A model generated the notes under the pieces. The model saw only the letters and a list, made by a program, of their open reading frames with translations, searched no databases and was not told the origin of the DNA. The translations under genes and the position numbers were made by a program. A stretch of DNA of 64,000 bases, from assembly GCA_017656235.1 (NCBI GenBank), contig JACDOF010000009.1:1-64000 (forward strand), written 5' to 3'. Shown here piece after piece: positions 57,867-64,000 of the stretch (its first letter is position 1; each line of letters opens with the position of its first letter). Source of the stretch: Brevibacillus sp. Lineage in GTDB: Bacteria > Bacillota > Bacilli > Brevibacillales > Brevibacillaceae.

Positions 57867-59807
57867 TTACGCTTGGGCTTGTGCTTTGGTCTGCCGCTTC
57901 GAGCGGTACACAGACAACCCGAAGATGACGGCCAGCAGGGCGAATCCGATCATGTCGGTCGTTCCGCCCGGAATGATCGCCATCACCCCGCCAGCGACGG
58001 AGACAATCCGCTCGATCGTGTTGAGCGGCGACATCCAGTAACCGATCAGACCTGCGCCAACGCCGATCATCCCGATCAGCGAGGTAATCATCACCAAAAT
58101 GGCTCCGTACCAGGTCGTGTCAATCAAAAGCAGAGCGGGTGAAAGCACGAAGATGTAAGGTGCCATAAACGCCGCAATGGAGAGGCGCGTCGACTCCACA
58201 CCCGTCAGGATCGGTTTCGATTTGGCAATGCCGGATGCGGCAAAGGCAGCCAGGCAGACTGGCGGCGTAATATCGGCCACGATCCCGAAATAGAAGGTAA
58301 ACATATGTGCCGAGAGGTCGGGCACATTCATCTGAATCAGTGCCGGTGCCGCAATCGTCGATGTGATGATATAGTTGGCCGTTGTCGGTGTGCCCATGCC
58401 CAGGATCAGTGAGGCAATCATCGTAAAGAACAGCGTCAGGAGCAGTATGCCGCCGGACAGGTCAATCAGGCCGTTGGCCAGTTTCAGGCCGATACCGGTC
58501 AGTGTAACCGTGCCGACGATGATGCCGGCACAGGCCGTTGCGGCAATCACCCCGAGAGCCATACGGGCACCGGATGCCAGCGCTTCCAAAATGTCCCGAA
58601 GCGACATCCGCGTTTCGCGACGAATGGCCCCGACCACAACCGTGGAGATAATCCCGATAATGGCCGCCCGTTCTGCGGAATAACCGGCCACCAGCACACC
58701 GATGATCACAAAGATCGGCAGCAGCAGGTAGATTTTTTTCAGGACCTCACGTTTATTGGGAATCTCCTCTTTCGGCAGTCCTTTGAGACCAAGCCGCTTC
58801 GCTTCCAGATGGACCATGATCCAGACCCCGGTAAAGAAGAGGATGGCCGGGAGTGCTGCTGCTTTGGCCACGTCCCAGTAGTTCATCCCGATAAATTCGG
58901 CCATCAGAAAGGCGGCAGCCCCCATGATCGGCGGCATGATCTGGCCGCCCGTGGAAGCAGAAGCTTCGACCGCGCCGGCAAATTCGCTGCGGTACCCCAA
59001 CCGTTTCATCATCGGAATGGTAAACGATCCGGAAGTGACGACGTTGGCTACGGAACTGCCGCTGATCGTCCCCTGCAGAGCGCTGGAAAAGACAGCCACT
59101 TTGGCCGGTCCGCCAATTCGCCGTCCCGCGATGACCAACGCCAGATCGTTGAAATACTGGCCGACGCCGGTTTTCTCCAGAAAGGCACCGAACAGGATAA
59201 ACAAAAAGATAAAGGTGGACGAGACATATATCGGCGTGCCAAAGATCCCTTCAAGTGTAAAGAAGGAGTGACCGATAATCCGGTCGATCCCTTTGCCGCT
59301 GTGCTCCAAAAAGCCGGGCATATACGGTCCGGCCAGGGTGTACAACAGAAAGACGCTGGCGATAATGGTTATCGGCCATCCGACCACGCGGCGAGCCGCT
59401 TCCAGTACCAACAGGATCCCGATTCCCCCTATGAAAAGGTCAAGATCGGTATACCGGCCGGTACGCAGCACCAGCCCTTCGTAGTCGTAAACCCAGTACA
59501 TGGGGATCAAAAAGGCGACGATACTGAGCAGAATGCCGCCAATCCCGATCTTTGTCCGGTCGCTCTTGCGGCTAGCCGGGTAGAGCAGGTAGATCAACCC
59601 CAGGCCAAACGCCAGGTGAATCGGACGGTGGATTTGCGGAGGCACAGTGAAAAAGTAAGAGCTGACCAGCTGATACACGGCAAAGAGGACGAGGATGCCG
59701 AAACTGATCCACATCAAGGGTCCGCTGAACTTGCGATAGGCAGACTCTTTGTCGTACTTGGCCAGCATATCCGTTACATCTTCTTGCTGCAAGTTGGCTG
59801 TACTCAC
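57867..59807 (-). CDS. TRAP transporter fused permease (TAXI type)
   Basis: 646 aa, a fusion of the small (DctQ-like, four helices, residues about 20-170) and large (DctM-like, about 12 helices, 180-645) permease subunits. Signatures: TGVGQYFNDLALVIAGRRIGGPAKVAVF, which I cite here only by its ends TGVGQYF and GPAKVAVF; SGSSVANVVTSGSFTIPMMK; GMGTPTTANYIITSTIAAPA. Sodium- or proton-driven uptake of a carboxylate or similar. Overlaps the DUF1850 gene by 4 bp; the receptor gene is third. No inserted regulator. Confidence 0.93.
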   Translation of the reverse strand: MSTANLQQEDVTDMLAKYDKESAYRKFSGPLMWISFGILVLFAVYQLVSSYFFTVPPQIHRPIHLAFGLGLIYLLYPASRKSDRTKIGIGGILLSIVAFLIPMYWVYDYEGLVLRTGRYTDLDLFIGGIGILLVLEAARRVVGWPITIIASVFLLYTLAGPYMPGFLEHSGKGIDRIIGHSFFTLEGIFGTPIYVSSTFIFLFILFGAFLEKTGVGQYFNDLALVIAGRRIGGPAKVAVFSSALQGTISGSSVANVVTSGSFTIPMMKRLGYRSEFAGAVEASASTGGQIMPPIMGAAAFLMAEFIGMNYWDVAKAAALPAILFFTGVWIMVHLEAKRLGLKGLPKEEIPNKREVLKKIYLLLPIFVIIGVLVAGYSAERAAIIGIISTVVVGAIRRETRMSLRDILEALASGARMALGVIAATACAGIIVGTVTLTGIGLKLANGLIDLSGGILLLTLFFTMIASLILGMGTPTTANYIITSTIAAPALIQMNVPDLSAHMFTFYFGIVADITPPVCLAAFAASGIAKSKPILTGVESTRLSIAAFMAPYIFVLSPALLLIDTTWYGAILVMITSLIGMIGVGAGLIGYWMSPLNTIERIVSVAGGVMAIIPGGTTDMIGFALLAVIFGLSVYRSKRQTKAQAQA

Positions 59808-60334
59808 GACATACGATCCTCCAATCTGTCTATAATAGAACGCTTTTCCACGCGAATCAGCACCGATGAACCCGGCCGATCCAGTGTGGCGAGCGGTATT
59901 ACTTCACCTTGAAACAGCAGGGTGTGGTTGGCCCGTACCTGTCCGATGTAGAGTCGAATCTCCGGGAAGACACGGTGCATGTTCTCGACATAAAACCTTC
60001 CATCCCGGTTTACCAAGCGTTCGCCGGGAGCCAGTTCGCTGCTCATCCCGATGCCGTAGTCACGAAACGACATGCGGTACTCGATCAGGTTTGTCCCATC
60101 GACGCGAAAAAACTCTTCTACAGGCGTGCGGTGAATGGAATGAATCCACCGTATGCCGAACGAGAGGCCGGGTTTTACCGGCGTTTCCCACAGCAGACGG
60201 TTGGACTGTGAATCACGGATGACAAGAGTATCAAAAAACGGAAATAATGCCACAATAAAGAAAAAAATCGAGACCACAATGAAGGAGAAAAGGCGGACAT
60301 TCATCCGCCCTTTCCTGGATTTACGCCTGCTCAT
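59804..60334 (-). CDS. DUF1850 protein
   Basis: 176 aa. N-terminal membrane helix (RLFSFIVVSIFFFIVALFPF) and an extracytoplasmic beta-rich domain: LSFGIRWIHSIHRTPVEEFF, and RFYVENMHRVFPEIRLYIGQ. DUF1850 genes are commonly found between the receptor and permease genes of TAXI-TRAP systems, as here; it may be a subunit or assembly factor. The role is unproven. The frame begins MSRRKSRKGRMNVRL; an internal ATG is also possible. Confidence 0.82.
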   Translation of the reverse strand: MSRRKSRKGRMNVRLFSFIVVSIFFFIVALFPFFDTLVIRDSQSNRLLWETPVKPGLSFGIRWIHSIHRTPVEEFFRVDGTNLIEYRMSFRDYGIGMSSELAPGERLVNRDGRFYVENMHRVFPEIRLYIGQVRANHTLLFQGEVIPLATLDRPGSSVLIRVEKRSIIDRLEDRMS

Positions 60335-60347
60335 ATGTGTTTGGCGC

Positions 60348-61310
60348 TTACTTTACGCCTTGTTCGTCATAGTATTTTTTCGCACCGGGGTGTACGGGCA
60401 AACTGATTCCCTGCAGAGCGTTTTCCACTTTGATTTCTTCTTTTTTCGCAGGCAATTTGTCGGTGTTTTCAAAGATCGCCTTGGTCGCTTTGTACACCAG
60501 GTCTTCGCTCAGATCGCTCTTCACAACGAGGATGGCACGCACGGAAACGGTGGTGACATCATCAGGTACTGTTTGATAGGTGTTGCCCGGAATGGTGGTT
60601 TCTACATAATACGGGTACTTTTCGATCAGCGACTGGATCTTGTCGGCGTCAAGCGGAATGATTTTTACCCCTTTGGTTGCTGCCAACTCGGTAATGGCGG
60701 CTGTCGGGTAACCGGCAGTCTGGAACGCGGCGTCCAGTTGGCCGTCCTGGATCGCTTTGGCGGAGTCGGCGAAAGACAGGCGCTGCAGCTGCAGGTCGTC
60801 AAATGTCATCCCGTACGCTTCCAGGATTTGTTCAGCGTTGACTTCCGTACCGCTGCCGGGAGAACCGACAGAGACGCGTTTGCCTTTCAGATCAGCGACG
60901 CTGTTGATGTTGCTGTCGGCAGCAACGACGATCTGTATTGTTTCGTTGTACAGAGCGCCGAGTGCCTGGAAGTTTTCGATCTTGCCGTCTTCGGAGAACA
61001 TGTTGACGCCTTTGCTGGCGTAGTCGGCGATATCCCCTTGGACGAATGCGATGTGGGCATCACCGTTTTTGATCAGACGCATGTTTTCAGCAGACGCCCC
61101 GGTAACCTCAGCGGTGGTGGCAATGCCGGTAGCCGCTTTAATCTGCTCGGCCATCGCTCCGCCGAGCGGGTAGTAGGTACCGCCCGTACCGCCAGTCGCG
61201 ATTACCATCTGCGACGGATCTCCGCCAGCGTTGTTTCCGCCGCCGCAGGCAGCAAGCAGGGTCATACCCGCCAGAACAATCGATGAGAACAGCAGTTTTG
61301 CTTTTTTCAT
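60348..61310 (-). CDS. TAXI-family TRAP transporter solute receptor
   Basis: 320-aa lipoprotein. Signal peptide MKKAKLLFSSIVLAGMTLLA with lipobox LLAAC. Solute-binding fold: MVIATGGTGGTYYPLGGAMA (about 36-55), HIAFVQGDIADYASKGVNMF, GKRVSVGSPGSGTEVNAEQI (about 143-162) and FQTAGYPTAAITELAATKG. TAXI receptors bind glutamate/glutamine or other carboxylates in a few studied cases. First gene of the three-gene TRAP operon. The ligand here is unknown. Confidence 0.93.
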   Translation of the reverse strand: MKKAKLLFSSIVLAGMTLLAACGGGNNAGGDPSQMVIATGGTGGTYYPLGGAMAEQIKAATGIATTAEVTGASAENMRLIKNGDAHIAFVQGDIADYASKGVNMFSEDGKIENFQALGALYNETIQIVVAADSNINSVADLKGKRVSVGSPGSGTEVNAEQILEAYGMTFDDLQLQRLSFADSAKAIQDGQLDAAFQTAGYPTAAITELAATKGVKIIPLDADKIQSLIEKYPYYVETTIPGNTYQTVPDDVTTVSVRAILVVKSDLSEDLVYKATKAIFENTDKLPAKKEEIKVENALQGISLPVHPGAKKYYDEQGVK

Positions 61311-61511
61311 TACGAAGCCCCCCTTTTTTCTTTACCTGGTCTCTGTAGAAAGGCACACGAGAAACCATTATGCTTCCATTTTACAAAACTCCCATGAAAT
61401 CCTACGGAAACCTACAAAAAGTTGTAACGAATGGATGGAGATGCGGATGGGGATACATGGAGCGAATGTGGTAATATTGAGGTACTGACGAAAAAGGAGG
61501 AACTCACAGCC

Positions 61512-62573
61512 GTGCAGGGGAAGCCGATTCGCAACCCGTGGCAGTTGCTGTACCGGGTATACCGCCATGTCAAACCGCGACTGGAGCGGGACTTTTCTGA
61601 ATGGTACCGCCGAGCCGGACAAATACCTGATCCTGAGCTGCGCAGGCAGGCGCTGGCCAGCATGAATACAAAAAAGTTCCACTGTGAAGGAGGGGCTGTC
61701 TATGCGGCTCAGGTACTCCCGTACGTGGACAGGCTGGTTCCGTTAATCGTCGCTTATCAGACCATCAGCGACTATTTGGACAATCTGTGCGACCGGAGCA
61801 CGTCACTTGATCCGGTTGATTTCCGGCAGCTCCATCTGTCGATGCAGGACGCGCTTGCGCCGGGTGCTCCGCTCCGTGATTATTACCGCTATCGCCAGGA
61901 GAAAGACGACGGCGGTTTTTTGGCCAGTCTGGTACATACGTGTCAGGAACAGGTGGCAGCACTGCCCTCGTATCCGGTTGTGCAGAAGCGGGTGTTGGAG
62001 CTGTCCAGCCTGTACAGCGACCTGCAGGTGCACAAGCATATCGCCCATGACAAGCGGGAGGGCGAACTGCTCGCCTGGTGGGAGCAGTTCCGGTCAGCTT
62101 ATCCGCAGCTGTACTGGCAGGAGTTTGCCGCGGTTACCGGCTCGACGATCGGGATATTTGCCCTGTTTTGTCTGGCGACCGAGCCAGATCTTGAGCCCAG
62201 CCAGGTCAAGGTGGTGGACGCGGCGTACTTTCCCTGGATCTGTGGTCTGCACATTTTGCTCGATTATCTGATCGATCTGGAAGAGGATCGCATCGGCGGC
62301 GATCTCAACTTTGTCAGCTACTACCGCAGCGACCGGGAGGCGATGGAGCGGCTGCAGTATTTTGTCGAACAGGCAAAAGCAAGTGTCGCCGCTTTGCCCA
62401 ATCCGGTGTTTCATCGTCTGATTGTCGACGGATTGGTTGCCTTCTATCTTGCCGATCGCAAAGTGAATCGCAGCCAACCGCAGATCTACGCGATCGCCAA
62501 ACAACTGATGAAGCGGGCGAGCAGTTTGACCACGCTGTTTTTCTACCTGAACAGCCTACTGGTGCGCCGCTAA
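61512..62573 (+). CDS. ytpB: Tetraprenyl-beta-curcumene synthase (YtpB-like)
   Basis: 353 aa from GTG 61512, with AAAGGAGG upstream; the frame is open to 61431. All-helical DUF2600-type protein. The likely Asp-rich metal motif is TISDYLDNLCDRST (about 83-96), and a second acidic motif is LDYLIDLEEDRIGGDLNF (about 251-268). YtpB of B. subtilis makes the C35 terpene tetraprenyl-beta-curcumene, a sporulenol precursor found in spores. No squalene-hopene-type cyclase is in this window. Confidence 0.9.
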   Translation: MQGKPIRNPWQLLYRVYRHVKPRLERDFSEWYRRAGQIPDPELRRQALASMNTKKFHCEGGAVYAAQVLPYVDRLVPLIVAYQTISDYLDNLCDRSTSLDPVDFRQLHLSMQDALAPGAPLRDYYRYRQEKDDGGFLASLVHTCQEQVAALPSYPVVQKRVLELSSLYSDLQVHKHIAHDKREGELLAWWEQFRSAYPQLYWQEFAAVTGSTIGIFALFCLATEPDLEPSQVKVVDAAYFPWICGLHILLDYLIDLEEDRIGGDLNFVSYYRSDREAMERLQYFVEQAKASVAALPNPVFHRLIVDGLVAFYLADRKVNRSQPQIYAIAKQLMKRASSLTTLFFYLNSLLVRR

Positions 62574-62639
62574 CGGCTCATCAGCAGGCTGTTTGGCGCG
62601 GGACAACGGTTGCCGACGCGGGAGTGGCTCTGCTGTCTC

Positions 62640-62813
62640 TTAACGCTGGTGCTTCCGCTTGTAGCGGAAGCCGGCGCCCATCAGCAGGGTGGCGGCCATG
62701 AGAGAAAGGACGATCCCCGCGACGCTGCGCTCGCCGATGGAAATGCCCACGCTTATCAAACTGGCGGCAACGCCGATCGCAAACCCCAGGGTGACGAGTT
62801 GATAGCGGGTCAT
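62640..62813 (-). CDS. DUF5325 (YlaF-like) small membrane protein
   Basis: 57 aa from ATG 62813, preceded by GGAGGTAG. Two hydrophobic helices: YQLVTLGFAIGVAASLISVG and VAGIVLSLMAATLLMGAGF, with the core ISIGERS between them and a basic end (RYKRKHQR). Matches the B. subtilis YlaF pattern (GIGIAIAERS, two helices, basic end). The function is unknown. Confidence 0.75.
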   Translation of the reverse strand: MTRYQLVTLGFAIGVAASLISVGISIGERSVAGIVLSLMAATLLMGAGFRYKRKHQR

Positions 62814-62908
62814 AACTTCTACCTCCTTGCATGCACTGTTCTCATTATAGCCGATTGGCGAATGGGACAGTGCTTTTTCTTGTGGGGTTGCGTCAAGCTG
62901 GAAAGCGG

Positions 62909-64000
62909 TCATCTTTCTCGCTCGCCTCCCCGTTCGTTCTCGCCGATTAACAGCCCGTATTTGCGCAGCTTGTTGTAGAGTGTGCCGCGCGAGATGCCAA
63001 GGAGTTGGGCGGCTGCTTTTTTGTTGCCGTATGTGCGGTCGAGCGCCGCAATGATTCGTGTCCGTTCGTCAGCGGCAGATGGGGAAACCGAGCCGTAGGG
63101 AAACACGCTGTCGGGACTCGTATCCGCAAACGGCAATCTGCGCGAAACAGATGGAGCCGAGTAGACGGCCGACAGTGGAGAGACTGCGGAATGGGTACGG
63201 ATTTGGCTTGGCAGGTGTTCCGCCAGAATCACGCCGTTTTCCTGCAGGATCGACAGCCGCTCCATGGTGTTTTTCAGCTCGCGTACGTTACCGGGCCAGG
63301 GATAGGCAAGCAGAGCCTGCATGACCTCTGTCGAAATCCGCGGCACGGGCTGTCCGTGCAGGGCTGAGGCTTCCTGTAAAAAAAGCTGGACCAGTTCGGC
63401 AATATCCTCTCTTCGTTCACGCAGCGGCGGAATCTCCAACGTAAAGACATTCAAGCGATAGTAGAGGTCCTCGCGAAATCGCCCTTCCGCCACCAACTGC
63501 TCCAGCCGCCGATTGGTAGCAGCCACAATCCGCGTGTTGACCGTAATCGGCTCCGTTCCCCCGACACGGTAAAACTGCCGCTCCTGCAGTGCACGAAGCA
63601 GCTTGACCTGTAGTTCCAGTGGAAGTTCGCCAACCTCGTCCAAAAAGAGGGTTCCCCCGTCAGCCAACTCCAGCTTCCCCGGTTTTCCCCGCTTTTCCGC
63701 TCCCGTAAACGCACCGCCTTGATAGCCAAACAGTTCGCTTTCAAACAAGGAGGCTGGAATGGCCCCGCAGTTAATCGCGATAAACGGCTGGTCGTGGCGG
63801 CGGCTCGCCTGGTGGATGGCGCGGGCAAACAGCTCTTTTCCGACACCGCTCTCGCCGTAAAGCAGCACGGTGGCATCAGTCTGCGCCACTTTGCGGGCCA
63901 CCTGTATGGTCGCCTGCAGTGCGGCAGAATGCCCCTTGATCGAAAAAAACGGGTCGTCTGTTGCCTGATAGCGGTGCATCTCCTGCTGCAGGTTGTGCAG
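62909..64000 (-). CDS. Sigma-54-dependent transcriptional activator (partial)
   Basis: The open frame continues beyond the window edge; the first visible Met is at 63979 but upstream codons (LHNLQQE) remain in frame, so the N-terminal sensor domain is outside the window. AAA+ domain: Walker A GESGVGKE (about 43-50), the sigma-54 contact loop GAFTGA (about 88-93), Walker [13 protein letters not shown] (about 107-118), and [20 protein letters not shown] (about 168-187). C-terminal Fis-type [23 protein letters not shown]. The target genes are not visible. Confidence 0.93.
   Translation of the reverse strand: MHNLQQEMHRYQATDDPFFSIKGHSAALQATIQVARKVAQTDATVLLYGESGVGKELFARAIHQASRRHDQPFIAINCGAIPASLFESELFGYQGGAFTGAEKRGKPGKLELADGGTLFLDEVGELPLELQVKLLRALQERQFYRVGGTEPITVNTRIVAATNRRLEQLVAEGRFREDLYYRLNVFTLEIPPLRERREDIAELVQLFLQEASALHGQPVPRISTEVMQALLAYPWPGNVRELKNTMERLSILQENGVILAEHLPSQIRTHSAVSPLSAVYSAPSVSRRLPFADTSPDSVFPYGSVSPSAADERTRIIAALDRTYGNKKAAAQLLGISRGTLYNKLRKYGLLIGENERGGERER

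Noticed and set aside
58809..59912. A 367-codon open frame on the plus strand opposite the TRAP permease
   Set aside because: It is antisense to a well-supported transporter gene, low in complexity, with no RBS or family match; it arises from GC-rich codon use.

Overview
The window looks like chromosome of a spore-forming, motile member of the Bacillales; the gene set and roughly mid-50s GC of the main part suggest a Brevibacillus/Paenibacillaceae-type organism, but this is inference without any database search. Sporulation markers are SpoVAC/D/E, a YjcZ-type peptide, an SspK-like peptide, two orphan sporulation-type histidine kinases and a LysM-CAP protein. Motility is shown by motAB, and the regulation is Gram-positive in style (CcpA, GlnR/TnrA and possibly LexA sites, a TPP riboswitch).

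Positions 1-7,400 are AT-richer and decayed. This stretch carries a GNAT gene, a broken ECF41 sigma factor next to a scrambled NADH-dehydrogenase-like oxidoreductase whose central segment is inverted, an IS256-family transposase scar, a cupin with an Asn/Trp/Tyr-rich head, a lipoprotein, a vanadium-haloperoxidase-fold phosphatase and gene fragments. Positions 7,400-13,400 hold an IclR regulator and a divergent operon for a PotABCD-like ABC transporter plus an M20 peptidase, with two palindromic operator candidates between them. Positions 13,600-23,000 hold an orphan PAS kinase, a three-gene operon (E1-like/nitroreductase fusion, LuxI/FeeM-like acyltransferase, alpha/beta hydrolase) that probably makes or tailors an undescribed small molecule, two divergent glycosyltransferases and a polysaccharide deacetylase.

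Positions 23,800-39,800 contain spermidine synthase, a second orphan kinase, Dps, small spore-related genes, a LysR/MFS pair, a ZIP transporter, motAB, a short-chain fatty acid transporter under a cre site, a site-2 protease, and pgi. Positions 39,800-43,400 contain thiO alone under a TPP riboswitch, a YugN-like gene, NAD kinase and a holin-like toxin peptide. Positions 43,500-53,000 contain amtB with a GlnD-like nucleotidyltransferase and a DnaQ-like exonuclease under a consensus GlnR/TnrA box, then a spoVA2mob-like operon (DUF1657, YetF-DUF1657, SpoVAC, SpoVAD, SpoVAE), a LysM-CAP protein and UppP. Positions 53,100-64,000 contain ribD-ribE-ribBA-ribH, cvfB, a TAXI-type TRAP transporter, a tetraprenyl-beta-curcumene synthase homologue and the 3' part of a sigma-54 activator.

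The most striking non-coding feature is a family of about 190-260 bp, nearly palindromic repeats at eight intergenic loci. There are two subfamilies (alpha, beta) and alpha/beta hybrids. They fold into long imperfect hairpins and are not explained by any gene in the window.
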